From NCBI RefSeq assembly GCF_003646465.1, contig NZ_QZEX01000008.1:62001-126000 (forward strand): a DNA stretch of 64,000 nucleotides. The letters are read 5' to 3'. The position numbers were made by a program, and so were the translations under genes. The notes beneath the pieces are model-generated. The model ran no database searches, was not told the origin of the DNA, and saw only the letters and a program-made list of their open reading frames with translations. Source of the DNA: Chachezhania antarctica (GTDB taxonomy: Bacteria; Pseudomonadota; Alphaproteobacteria; Rhodobacterales; Rhodobacteraceae). This document shows, in pieces, positions 53,960 through 62,345 of the stretch (position 1 is the first letter of the stretch; each line of letters opens with the position of its first letter).

Positions 53960-54310
53960 TCAGGTGGCGGCGGCGTCCTTCTGCTTGCAGAAAAGCTCGT
54001 ACACGACCTCAAGGATCTGCTTGGGGCGGTCGTCGGCCAGGCTGTAATAGATCGTCTTGCCGTCGCGGCGCGGGGTGACGAGGCCTTCCAGCCGGAGCCG
54101 CGACAATTGCTGCGACACCGCCGCCTGCCGGGCGGACAGAAGCTGTTCAAGCTCGGTCACCGACTTTTCGCCCGAAACGAGATGGCAAAGGATCATCAGC
54201 CGGTTCTCATGGCTGATCGCCTTGAGAAACGCCGCGGCTTCCTTCGCGTTCTCGACCATGCCGTCCATCTCTTCGGCAGAGATGTCGTCGGCCATGTCGG
54301 GTAGTCCCAT
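53960..54310 (-). CDS. SqrR/BigR-like ArsR-family regulator
   Basis: A 116-residue winged-helix repressor. The HTH reads SVTELEQLLSARQAAVSQQL and the wing RRDGKTIYYSLADDRPKQIL. Two cysteines occupy positions 42 (NRLMILCHLVSGE) and 108 (VVYELFCKQ), matching the reactive pair of the persulfide sensors SqrR and BigR and not the metal sites of classical ArsR. A persulfide or redox response is therefore likely. No sulfide oxidation gene is nearby in the window, so its targets may be elsewhere. Confidence 0.85.
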   Translation of the reverse strand: MGLPDMADDISAEEMDGMVENAKEAAAFLKAISHENRLMILCHLVSGEKSVTELEQLLSARQAAVSQQLSRLRLEGLVTPRRDGKTIYYSLADDRPKQILEVVYELFCKQKDAAAT

Positions 54311-54632
54311 GTTTCACCGCCCCTGATTGAGACCGGCTCTGTCCGGAACGGGAGGTCCCAGATCCCGCCACAGGCCGTTCCGATCATTCATTCCCAGATC
54401 CGGCACAGGAATGTCGCCGGTGTCGATAAATAAGGCAATTTTCTGCATGATGACAAGTCCATGGCCCGCGATCAGCATTTTATTTCCGGTCGCTTTGTGG
54501 CGAAACTGCGTCGGGTCGCGGGCAATCTTAAGTCTTTGGCAAAGTTCGCGGGTCATACTGTGTCGAACGGGAGGAATGCCCTCGGCTCCGCCCGGATGAA
54601 TTTTTGACACGGGCAAAAAGGTGTCGCACGGG
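54311..54632. other. Divergent gap between ArsR and Fic genes
   Basis: About 320 bases hold the two promoters. A relatively AT-rich stretch lies at 54423-54485. I see no persuasive operator palindrome and no further gene. Confidence 0.4.
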
Positions 54633-55400
54633 ATGAGCTGGAACAAGGGGCAGGGCACGACCGGCGGCGCGCGGCCGGGATACGGGCCGGGGCAGGGCGC
54701 GGTGTCTTACGATACCGGTCGCGCGCCCAGGACCTGGCGCATGGACAGGGCGATCCGCACGATGCGCTTTCGCAGCGCGGAAGAGGTCGCGCAGTCTCTT
54801 GCGACGCGATCCATGGACGACCAGCGCGCGCTGCTTCTGGATACGCGGCCCCTGCATGTGGAACTGGCCCGGCGGTCCGGTCCCGCGGCCCCGGCCGGGC
54901 GGGCGGGGGAATACCGCGTCGCCGGCCAGGAACTGGAAGCTCTGCAGATCTTCGGCGACCTGGGCGATGAACTGCATTTCGTGCCCGGTGCCATGGTCAC
55001 GCGGGAGATGGAGGCACTGACCGACATGATCGCCGGCCTGCTGGACAAGCCTGGCGATGCCGGCACGCGGCTTGGCGGGCTGGGGCAGGTGCTGGCGCGC
55101 TTTCTGCTGATCCATCCCTACCAGGGCGGCAACGGGCGAATCGCCCGAATCCTTGTATCGGGGCTGGCGCGGCAGCTCGACTTGTCGCTGAACAGCCGCT
55201 GGACCATCGGGTCGCGCGGCTACGGTCCCGGCCTCTTCGCAGCGATTCAGGCGCTTCCGGTGTCGGCCCGTCCGCTGGACATGTATATGCGCCGGTTCAT
55301 GACCGATCCGGCCCTGCGCCTCCAACCTCAGCGGTCTTTCCCGTATGGGGAGAGCCTCCAGGCGCCAAACAAACCCGACAGGTTGACTCTACGTCGCTAA
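54633..55400 (+). CDS. Fic-domain protein
   Basis: A 255-residue protein with a complete Fic core, HPYQGGNGRIAR near residues 161-172, in which His, Gly-Asn-Gly and Arg are all present. The usual Phe after Pro is Tyr. Such proteins AMPylate or otherwise modify a target protein. An N-terminal glycine-rich tail precedes the domain. I do not see an S/T-x-x-x-E-G/N inhibitory helix or an adjacent small antitoxin gene. Start ATG 54633 follows an AAGG site; GTG 54621 is an alternative. It is the only Fic protein in the window. Confidence 0.85.
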   Translation: MSWNKGQGTTGGARPGYGPGQGAVSYDTGRAPRTWRMDRAIRTMRFRSAEEVAQSLATRSMDDQRALLLDTRPLHVELARRSGPAAPAGRAGEYRVAGQELEALQIFGDLGDELHFVPGAMVTREMEALTDMIAGLLDKPGDAGTRLGGLGQVLARFLLIHPYQGGNGRIARILVSGLARQLDLSLNSRWTIGSRGYGPGLFAAIQALPVSARPLDMYMRRFMTDPALRLQPQRSFPYGESLQAPNKPDRLTLRR

Positions 55401-55785
55401 TGCACAGAAGTCTGGCAAAAATAGGTCAGTATATTTGGTATTTTCAAATATGGAAGATGCCGACCAATGCGCATGGCGGCGGTTCAGAGGCCGCTCTCCC
55501 CGCTGCATCGCAGCGGAATTTTGTTCCGCCAGGCAAAACTCATTTCTTCAAATGCAACATAAACTCGATTTTCTCCACATAACGCGATAATATCTCTTTG
55601 AGATATACCCTAGGTTGTGCATATAGTAGAGTTCAATCGGCGACAGGCATGATCGCACGACTCATGTTGACCTCGCGTCAGTTTTACGGGTTTCAACCGG
55701 TTTTTTGAAATGTGCTACTGTGAATTGGGAACATATTCTGTTAATTGGTTTTTTGTAGCTCATAGGCGTAGAGATGGACGGGTAG
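55401..55785. other. AT-rich leader region before the Hint gene
   Basis: About 385 bases, notably richer in A and T than the neighbours and without a convincing gene. It contains a perfect 7-bp hairpin ATATCTC-TTT-GAGATAT (55590-55606) and a TTTTTT run at 55701-55706. The base composition and long non-coding length suggest regulation or a short untranslated RNA; no start with a good ribosome site was found. Confidence 0.5.
55598..55627 (+). promoter_or_regulatory. Candidate promoter within the AT-rich leader
   Basis: TTGAGA (55598-55603) and TATAGT (55622-55627) are 18 bases apart. The -35 overlaps the loop of the 55590-55606 hairpin, so a protein bound there could block it. It would give a leader of about 150 bases before 55786. 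Confidence 0.4.
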
Positions 55786-56859
55786 ATGGTGACGGGCTCA
55801 GATCGCACGTTTGTCGTCAGTTGGTCGCAGACCGAACTGGACGGCCTGCCCGACTGTCCGATCGACGCGCTCCGCGAGGGGGCCGCATGGTCCTGGCAGG
55901 GGCTTTCGATCCCCATCTCGGTCCCGAACGAAATCCGCACCCTTTACGGCTCGGCGTCCACGTCCGATGCCGGATCGTCGCGCCGCGCCGCGGCCGAGGT
56001 CGTCCACCGTCTGGTCGGGGGTCCGGCCGTCATGTCAGCGGGTGGCGATACGGGCGCGACCAGCGATTCAGGCGGGCTGCCCGACAGCTTCTTCGTGGTT
56101 TCGAACGGCGCCCAGATCTTCACGATCACGATCATTCCCGTCGGGCCGGGCGCACCGCCTCTCCTGATGTTTCACCAGTCCATCCCGCCCGCGAATTCCG
56201 AACTGTGGGTCGTCCGCACCGAACTGGGCAGCGCCGCGGATACCAAGCCGGACGAGACCGGCGTCATCTGTTTTGCCGGCGGCACGCAGATCGACACGCC
56301 GTCGGGCGCGCGCGCCGTGGAAACCCTGAAGCCCGGCGATAAGGTGCGCACCCGTGACAGCGGCACGCAGGAAATCCTGTGGACCGGACACTGCCGCATG
56401 ACCGGCGCGCGGCTGCATGCCATGCCGCATCTGCGCCCCGTCCTGATCCGCCCCGGCGCGCTGGGGATCGAACGTCCGCACAGCGGGCTGCTCGTCTCGC
56501 CCGATCACCGGATCCTGGTCCGGGGCAAGGCCGCCCGCCATCTGTTCGGCACCGACGAAGTGCTGGCCCAGGCGTCTGGCCTGGTCGATGGCACCTCCGT
56601 GATGATCGAACCCCGCATTCGCGAGGTGACTTACGTCCATCTCATGCTGCCCAGCCACCAGATCATCTGGGCCAACGGCGTGGAAACCGAAAGCTTCCAT
56701 CCCGCCAGCGCCGCGCTGGAATCGCTCGGCACCGAAGACCGCGACGAGCTTTTCGATCTCTGCCCCGAAATCGAGACCGATCCGAGACGCTACGGCGCCC
56801 CGGCCCGCCGCATGCTCACCCGGACCGAGATGGCAATCTTGCGCACCGAGGCCGCCTGA
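55786..56859 (+). CDS. Hint-domain protein
   Basis: A 357-residue protein whose C-terminal half is a Hedgehog/intein (Hint) domain starting at Cys162 (GVICFAGGTQIDTPSGARAV), with the block-B-like LLVSPDHRILVRG His and the end region YVHLMLPSHQIIWANGVETE. No extein follows the expected Asn or Gly-Cys site, so it may self-cleave without splicing. The N-terminal 150 residues look beta-rich and are not recognised. Hint proteins of this type are common in Rhodobacterales. There is no signal peptide, so secretion would need another route. Confidence 0.85.
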   Translation: MVTGSDRTFVVSWSQTELDGLPDCPIDALREGAAWSWQGLSIPISVPNEIRTLYGSASTSDAGSSRRAAAEVVHRLVGGPAVMSAGGDTGATSDSGGLPDSFFVVSNGAQIFTITIIPVGPGAPPLLMFHQSIPPANSELWVVRTELGSAADTKPDETGVICFAGGTQIDTPSGARAVETLKPGDKVRTRDSGTQEILWTGHCRMTGARLHAMPHLRPVLIRPGALGIERPHSGLLVSPDHRILVRGKAARHLFGTDEVLAQASGLVDGTSVMIEPRIREVTYVHLMLPSHQIIWANGVETESFHPASAALESLGTEDRDELFDLCPEIETDPRRYGAPARRMLTRTEMAILRTEAA

Positions 56860-56939
56860 TCGCCATCCCGGGTGTTCGGGGGAGAACACGAAACATTAAT
56901 CATGATTCCCTGCCGCCGGGTCAGGCCGGTATTCCGCGC

Positions 56940-56967
56940 TTGACTCGGGGCCACGCGCCTCTATAAG
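56940..56967 (+). promoter_or_regulatory. Promoter of rpsD
   Basis: TTGACT (56940-56945) and TATAAG (56962-56967) are 16 bases apart, a good match to the housekeeping consensus. Transcription from about 56974 gives a leader of roughly 114 bases. Confidence 0.6.
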
Positions 56968-56991
56968 CGCCGCTTCATTGGTGTTGGTGGC

Positions 56992-57064
56992 CCCCGCAAG
57001 GGGATGCCTGTCGCCCGCGCAAGCGGGAAAGGACAACGCCCTTCATGGCCGGTCCCGGACCGGC
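56992..57064 (+). promoter_or_regulatory. Structured rpsD leader
   Basis: Three consecutive hairpins occupy the rpsD leader: CCCC-GCAA-GGGG (56992-57003), CCCGC-GCAA-GCGGG (57014-57027) and a 7-bp GCCGGTC-CCG-GACCGGC (57048-57064). Two carry GCAA tetraloops. S4 is autoregulatory in several bacteria, so a translational operator is plausible, but this structure matches none I know. Confidence 0.5.
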
Positions 57065-57087
57065 GATCCAACTGAAGGAGACCAGCC

Positions 57088-57708
57088 GTGACCAAACGCA
57101 CGTCTGCCAAGTACAAAATCGACCGCCGGATGGGTGAAAACATCTGGGGCCGTCCGAAATCCCCGGTCAACCGCCGCGAATACGGCCCCGGCCAGCATGG
57201 CCAGCGCCGCAAGGGCAAGATTTCCGACTTCGGCCTGCAGCTGCGCGCCAAGCAGAAGCTGAAGGGCTATTACGGCGACCTGACCGAAAAGCAATTCCGC
57301 CGCATCTACTCGGAAGCCGAGCGGGTGAAGGGCGACACCGGTGAAAACCTCATCGGCCTGCTGGAGCGCCGTCTCGACGCCGTCGTCTACCGCGCCAAGT
57401 TCGTGCCCACCATGTTCGCCGCGCGCCAGTTCGTGAACCACGGCCACGTCAAGGTGAACGGCCAGAACGTCAACATCCCGTCCTACCGCGTGAAGGAAGG
57501 CGACGTGATCGAGGTCCGCGACCGTTCCAAGCAACTCGCCGTCCTGCTGGAAGCCACCCAGCTGGCTGAACGCGACGTGCCGGATTACATCGACGCCGAC
57601 CATTCGAAGATGACCGCAACCTTCGTGCGCACCCCCCAGCTGGGCGATGTGCCGTATGCGGTCATGATGGAACCGAACCTGGTCGTCGAATTCTACGCCA
57701 AGAACTAA
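57088..57708 (+). CDS. rpsD: 30S ribosomal protein S4
   Basis: A primary 16S rRNA-binding protein of 206 residues starting at GTG 57088 with an AAGGAG site. Family segments are [19 protein letters not shown], the [15 protein letters not shown] stretch, and the S4 RNA-binding motif [20 protein letters not shown] with [14 protein letters not shown]. It stands alone, as usual for alphaproteobacteria, instead of inside the alpha operon. A structured leader precedes it and an intrinsic terminator follows. Confidence 0.97.
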   Translation: MTKRTSAKYKIDRRMGENIWGRPKSPVNRREYGPGQHGQRRKGKISDFGLQLRAKQKLKGYYGDLTEKQFRRIYSEAERVKGDTGENLIGLLERRLDAVVYRAKFVPTMFAARQFVNHGHVKVNGQNVNIPSYRVKEGDVIEVRDRSKQLAVLLEATQLAERDVPDYIDADHSKMTATFVRTPQLGDVPYAVMMEPNLVVEFYAKN

Positions 57709-57740
57709 GCCCTTTCCGGGCAACAAGGCGAAACGAAACG

Positions 57741-57772
57741 GGGGCCGCGCTTACAGCACGGCCCCTTTTCTT
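57741..57772 (+). terminator. Intrinsic terminator after rpsD
   Basis: A perfect 7-bp stem GGGGCCG / CGGCCCC with an 11-base loop is followed by TTTTCTT. It lies 33 bases after the rpsD stop. Confidence 0.88.
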
Positions 57773-57845
57773 ATGTCCGGCGCCCTTTTCACCGTGCCCG
57801 CGCGCGGCTAAGGAGTAGCGCCATCCGAAGGAGGGTTAGCACCCC

Positions 57846-58931
57846 ATGTCCGCACCCCGCCCGCAGCCCGGAATCCTGGAAATCACGCCCTATGTCGGCG
57901 GTGCCTCAAAGGTGGCCGGCGTCGAGAACGTGCTGAAGCTGTCGTCGAACGAGAACCCGGCCGGGCCCAGCCCGCGCGCGGTGGCCGCTCTGAAAGCCGC
58001 GGCCGAGGACATGCATCGCTATCCGTCGACGGACCATGCCGGCCTGAGAAACGCGCTTGGCGCGCGGTACGGGCTGGACGCCGATCGGATCTTCTGCGGC
58101 GTGGGGTCGGACGAAGTTCTGATGCTGCTCTGCCAGGCCTATGCCGGGCCGGGGGACGAGGTGATCCACACCGAACACGGCTTCTCGCTTTACCCGATCT
58201 GCGCCCTGGCGCAGGGCGCGCAGCCCGTCGCGGTGAAGGAGCAGGACCGCGTGGCGGACGTCGATGCGATCCTTGCGGCCGTGACGTCGCGCACGAAGAT
58301 CGTGTTCCTGGCCAACCCCAACAACCCGACCGGCACGATGGTCAGCGATCCTGAAATCGCGCGCCTGATCGCCGGGCTGCCGGGAGACGTGCTGCTGGTG
58401 CTGGATGGCGCCTATGCCGAGTTCGTCGAAGGCTTCGATGGTGGCGCGGCTTTCGTGGAAAAGCACCAGAACGTCGTGATGACCCGCACCTTTTCAAAGC
58501 TATTCGGGCTGGGCGGGCTTCGGGTCGGCTGGGGCTATGGCCCGGCCGATGTGATCGGCGTGCTGAACCGGATCCGGCAGCCCTTCAATATGTCGGCACC
58601 GGCGCTGGCCGCGGCCGAGGCCGCACTGGATGATGTCGACTGGGTGGAAGAAACCCTGGCGGAAAACGTCCGCAACCGTGACTGGCTGGCGGCCGAACTG
58701 GCCAAGGTCGGCGTGCCGTCCGATCCCAGCCACGCGAACTTCATCCTTGCGCGGTTCGCGGATGAGGCCGAAGCGGCGGCCTGCGACGAGTACCTGAAGC
58801 AGAACGGCATCATCGTGCGGGCGATGGGCAGCTACAACCTGGGCTATTGCCTGCGCATCACCATCGGCACGAAGGCCGATTGCACCCGCGTGGCCGAGGC
58901 CATCGCCGCCTTCAAGGCGGATCGGGCATGA
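57846..58931 (+). CDS. hisC: Histidinol-phosphate aminotransferase
   Basis: Converts imidazole-acetol phosphate to histidinol phosphate in histidine synthesis; homologues may also transaminate prephenate or phenylpyruvate. The 361 residues have [44 protein letters not shown] and the PLP lysine in [19 protein letters not shown]. It overlaps the next gene, a tyrosine-pathway dehydrogenase, by 4 bases. That pairing points to shared use in aromatic amino acid synthesis. Confidence 0.94.
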   Translation: MSAPRPQPGILEITPYVGGASKVAGVENVLKLSSNENPAGPSPRAVAALKAAAEDMHRYPSTDHAGLRNALGARYGLDADRIFCGVGSDEVLMLLCQAYAGPGDEVIHTEHGFSLYPICALAQGAQPVAVKEQDRVADVDAILAAVTSRTKIVFLANPNNPTGTMVSDPEIARLIAGLPGDVLLVLDGAYAEFVEGFDGGAAFVEKHQNVVMTRTFSKLFGLGGLRVGWGYGPADVIGVLNRIRQPFNMSAPALAAAEAALDDVDWVEETLAENVRNRDWLAAELAKVGVPSDPSHANFILARFADEAEAAACDEYLKQNGIIVRAMGSYNLGYCLRITIGTKADCTRVAEAIAAFKADRA

Positions 58932-59866
58932 GCGTCGTCTACAACCGCGTCGCGCTGATCGGTCTTGGCCTGATCGCATCGTCGATGTTCTGGGCAATCC
59001 GCCGGGCCAACGCGAAGGACCCGCTGGTGGGCGAGGTCACGGGCTTTGCCCGGACCGAAGCCACCCGCGCCACCGCCCGGCGTATCGGCCTGTGCGACAA
59101 GGTCTGCGACAGCGCGGCCCAAGCCGTGGAGGGCGCCGACCTGGTGGTTCTGTGCGTGCCGGTGGGTGCAATGGGCGCGGTGATGGAAGAAATCGCCCCG
59201 CATCTGAAGAAGGGTGCGACGGTCACGGATGTGGGCTCGGTCAAGAAATCCGTCATCGAAACGGTCACGCCGCTTCTGCCCGAAGGCGTCGATTTCGTGC
59301 CGGGCCATCCGCTGGCGGGCACGGAACATTCGGGCCCCGAAAGCGGCTTTGCGACGCTTTTTGACAACCGCTGGTGCCTGCTGATCACCGACGACGCCGA
59401 CACGCCGACCAGCCCGGCCGAACTGCGGCTGGGGGAATTCTGGCAGGCGCTTGGCGCCAATGTCGACGTGATGACGGCCGATCACCACGATCTTGTGCTT
59501 GCGGTCACCAGCCACACGCCGCACCTTATCGCCTACACGATGGTCGGCGTGGCCGATGACTTAAGGCGAGTGACGGACAGTGAAGTGGTGAAGTATTCCG
59601 CAGCCGGTTTCCGCGATTTCACCCGGATCGCGGCCAGTGACCCGACGATGTGGCGCGACGTGTTCCTGACGAACAAGGACGCGACGCTCGAAATCCTCGG
59701 CCGCTTCACGGAGGAGCTCTTCTCCCTGCAACGCGCGATCCGCACCGGGGACGGGGACCTTCTGTTCGACTATTTCACCCGTACCCGCGCCATCCGCCGT
59801 GGCATTGTCGAGGCAGGCCAAGACACCGACGCGCCCGATTTCGGTCGGGGCTCGTCGCGATCATGA
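58928..59866 (+). CDS. Prephenate/arogenate (cyclohexadienyl) dehydrogenase
   Basis: An NAD(P)-dependent oxidative decarboxylase of tyrosine synthesis, 312 residues. The Rossmann start [20 protein letters not shown], the [15 protein letters not shown] loop, and [20 protein letters not shown] with the substrate-binding His are clear. The catalytic His lies in the [14 protein letters not shown] segment. It overlaps hisC and the extensin-like gene by 4 bases each. Whether it prefers prephenate or arogenate cannot be told. Confidence 0.92.
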   Translation: MSVVYNRVALIGLGLIASSMFWAIRRANAKDPLVGEVTGFARTEATRATARRIGLCDKVCDSAAQAVEGADLVVLCVPVGAMGAVMEEIAPHLKKGATVTDVGSVKKSVIETVTPLLPEGVDFVPGHPLAGTEHSGPESGFATLFDNRWCLLITDDADTPTSPAELRLGEFWQALGANVDVMTADHHDLVLAVTSHTPHLIAYTMVGVADDLRRVTDSEVVKYSAAGFRDFTRIAASDPTMWRDVFLTNKDATLEILGRFTEELFSLQRAIRTGDGDLLFDYFTRTRAIRRGIVEAGQDTDAPDFGRGSSRS

Positions 59867-60681
59867 CGGGGCTCGTGCGCATTGCCGTGGTGCTGGTGTG
59901 CGCCATCTTGACCGTCGTCCCGGTCCTTGCCGAAGCGCCCGGCCAATCGCTGCGCCCGCAGGCCCGCCCGCAAGCGCCCGAGCCGATCGAAGAAGCGCAG
60001 GCCGATCCGGCGGGCAACGTCGTTCGGCCTAGGGAAAGAAATTATAGCAACAGGGCTGGTGAACCTGCCGCGTCGGCGGGCGCCGTTCCGCCGCCGGACG
60101 AGACGTCGAACAAGGGCTTTCTGGGCGGGATCTTCAGCAAGAAGAACAACAAGGTCGCCGGCAACGCGATCTGCGGCATTCCCGACCTGACGGGCAAGGT
60201 GATCGGCCGCGTGCCGGGCCGGATCCGCGGCTGCGGGATAGACGAGGCGGTGCTGGTCGAAAGTGCCGCCGGTGTGCTGCTGTCGCCCCCCGCGATGGTC
60301 AACTGCCCGACGGCGAAGGCCATTCGCGACTGGGTGGAAAACGGCGTGAAGCCCGCCTTCGGCAGGCGGGACACGGTGGTCTCGCTCCGGGTCGCGGCGC
60401 ACTACTCCTGCCGCACGCGGAACAACCGTCCGGGCGCCAAGATATCCGAACACGGCAAGGGGAATGCCATCGACATCTCCGCGTTCAATTTCGACGATGG
60501 CGACAGTGTCACGGTGCTGAAAGGCTGGGGCCGCGGCCGCCGCGGCCGGGCGCTGAAGTCGGCCTGGAAAGCGGCCTGCGGGCCCTTCGGTACCGTGCTG
60601 GGGCCACGGGCCGACCGCTATCACCGCGACCATTTCCACATGGACACTGCGCGCTACCGGTCGGGCACCTACTGCCGCTAG
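59863..60681 (+). CDS. Extensin-like family exported protein
   Basis: A 272-residue periplasmic protein with a signal peptide (about 1-23), a Pro/Ala/Gln-rich linker (residues 28-90) and a C-terminal extensin-like domain. The domain has ISEHGKGNAIDISAFNF and YHRDHFHMD, an arrangement of His and Asp like that of zinc D,D-carboxypeptidases of the M15 type, so a cell-wall peptidase role is possible. Six or more Cys could form disulfides. The start overlaps the dehydrogenase stop by 4 bases. Confidence 0.85.
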   Translation: MTGLVRIAVVLVCAILTVVPVLAEAPGQSLRPQARPQAPEPIEEAQADPAGNVVRPRERNYSNRAGEPAASAGAVPPPDETSNKGFLGGIFSKKNNKVAGNAICGIPDLTGKVIGRVPGRIRGCGIDEAVLVESAAGVLLSPPAMVNCPTAKAIRDWVENGVKPAFGRRDTVVSLRVAAHYSCRTRNNRPGAKISEHGKGNAIDISAFNFDDGDSVTVLKGWGRGRRGRALKSAWKAACGPFGTVLGPRADRYHRDHFHMDTARYRSGTYCR

Positions 60682-61667
60682 AACCGTATCAGCGGCGCGG
60701 GACCAAGGGGCAGGGGGCCAAGCGCCATCCCGCCCTCGCGGAAATTCAGTTGCAGCGTCAGCTCTCCGGCCTGTCCGCCCAGCATCGAGAGCATGGTCAG
60801 CGCGCGCTCCACGGTATTGAGCAGCCCCGGCGGCAGCGTCTGCGCATCGCGCACCATGGCCACCACCTGCTTCCAGTTCCGCACGGTGATCTGCAGCACC
60901 CCTTCGGGCACGCCCCGCGCGTCCATCTGCAAGCTGCCGGTGACACCCAGCCCCAGGTCTCCCCATGTCAGCTGGGCTGCCTCGACCACGATCTCGCGCG
61001 GCTGAGGCGGCGGGCCGTTCAGCGAATGGCGATCGAGCGGACGGTCGAACAGGATCTCCCCCGCGCCACCTGCCACGCCCAACGTTCGCGGCAACCCTTC
61101 CGGGGCGCGGATCATCTGCCGGATGCCGTCGCCGGGCGCCAGCCCCGGCAGATCCAGCGCCACGTCGTAGCGGGCAGGAGTTTGAGTTGCAGAGAACGCC
61201 AGATCCACGCCATCGCCCGACAGGACGGTCGCGCCGTTCTGCACCGCTGTCCATGGGCCGGACCGCGTATTGATGGCGTCCACCGTGAGGGCGAGCCCCG
61301 GCTGGAACCGCAGATGCGCCAGAAGATCGTCGGCCGAAAGCACGTACACGGCCGCGCCAAGCTGCACCACCTGTTCGGGCGCCAGCCGCAGCGTCTGGTC
61401 GCCGGGCCAGATCGCGGGGCTTTGAAGTTCGGCCCAGGCCGTCTGCCAGCCGTCGTTGCCGCGGATGAATTGCAGGCCGTCGATCCGGGTCGTGTGCGTC
61501 AGGGGAAAGCCCCGCGTTTCGACCGCGCCGGTCGCCACGTCCCAGCCGCGGCGCTCCTGCTGGACGATCGCCGCTTCGATGCCTTGGCGCACGCCATAGG
61601 ACACCGCGAACCACCAGCCCGACCACAGGGCCGCCGCAATCACCAGAAGTCCGATCAATCGTCGCAT
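60678..61667 (-). CDS. DUF2125 exported protein
   Basis: A 329-residue protein with one N-terminal hydrophobic helix (LIGLLVIAAALWSGWWFAVS), then a periplasmic, beta-rich domain. ERRGWDVATGAVETRGFPL and the LxLAPEQV stretch fit DUF2125. The C-terminus is the segment ALGPLPLGPAPLIRF. Function is unknown. It converges with the extensin-like gene with a 4-base overlap. The start at 61667 coincides with the hydrophobic N-terminus. Confidence 0.82.
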   Translation of the reverse strand: MRRLIGLLVIAAALWSGWWFAVSYGVRQGIEAAIVQQERRGWDVATGAVETRGFPLTHTTRIDGLQFIRGNDGWQTAWAELQSPAIWPGDQTLRLAPEQVVQLGAAVYVLSADDLLAHLRFQPGLALTVDAINTRSGPWTAVQNGATVLSGDGVDLAFSATQTPARYDVALDLPGLAPGDGIRQMIRAPEGLPRTLGVAGGAGEILFDRPLDRHSLNGPPPQPREIVVEAAQLTWGDLGLGVTGSLQMDARGVPEGVLQITVRNWKQVVAMVRDAQTLPPGLLNTVERALTMLSMLGGQAGELTLQLNFREGGMALGPLPLGPAPLIRF

Positions 61668-61733
61668 GGGCCACCTCTTTCACCTGTCCCCGGTTTGGTG
61701 TTTAGTCCGCACCCGTGCAAGGGGAACTGTGAC

Positions 61734-62297
61734 ATGACGATGTGGGTCTTCGGATACGGCTCGCTTTTGTGGAACCCGGGCTTCCCGGTGGCCGAACGGG
61801 CGGTGGCCCGGCTCGACGGGTATCACCGGTCGTTCTGCATGCGCTCGATCCATCACCGTGGCACGCCCGAGGATCCGGGCCTTGTTCTGGCGCTGGACGC
61901 GATGGCGGGTGCTAGCTGCACCGGGCTGGCCTTGAGGGTCGAAACCGGGCACGAGGATACGACGCTGGCCTACTTGCGCGAACGCGAACTCGTCTCCTCG
62001 GCCTACCTGGAAAAGACGGTTTCGCTGGAACTGGCCGGGCAGGGCAAAAGCGTGGAAGCGGTGGCTTACGTGATCGATGCCGACCACGTGCAGTATTGCG
62101 GCGGCCTTCCGCTGGACGAACAGGCCCGGATCATTGCCCGCGCCGTCGGCGGCATGGGGCATAACGCCGAATATCTGTTCAATACGGCAAGACATCTGGA
62201 CGAGATCGGGCTGGCAGATGCAGATCTGCAATGGCTGGCCGACCGCGTTGCAATCCTTGCACCGCAAGGACTTGGCGCGCCCGATGGGGCCGGATAG
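61734..62297 (+). CDS. ChaC-family gamma-glutamylcyclotransferase
   Basis: A 187-residue ChaC protein, with the family start VFGYGSLLWNPGFP, the DGYHRSFCMRSIHHRGTPED region and the YLRERELVSSAYLEKTVSLE segment whose Glu residues are catalytic in the family. It has no N-terminal extension, unlike the homologue at 3370. It probably degrades glutathione in the cytoplasm. It is divergent from the DUF2125 gene. Confidence 0.92.
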   Translation: MTMWVFGYGSLLWNPGFPVAERAVARLDGYHRSFCMRSIHHRGTPEDPGLVLALDAMAGASCTGLALRVETGHEDTTLAYLRERELVSSAYLEKTVSLELAGQGKSVEAVAYVIDADHVQYCGGLPLDEQARIIARAVGGMGHNAEYLFNTARHLDEIGLADADLQWLADRVAILAPQGLGAPDGAG

Positions 62298-62345
62298 GGT
62301 CATTTCGACAAATTTTTTTGCCTAGAACGTCGGGACTCAACCAAA

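Noticed and set aside
59770-61683. 637-codon minus-strand frame across the extensin-like and DUF2125 region
   Set aside because: It conflicts with well-supported genes on both strands, and its sequence is low-complexity.
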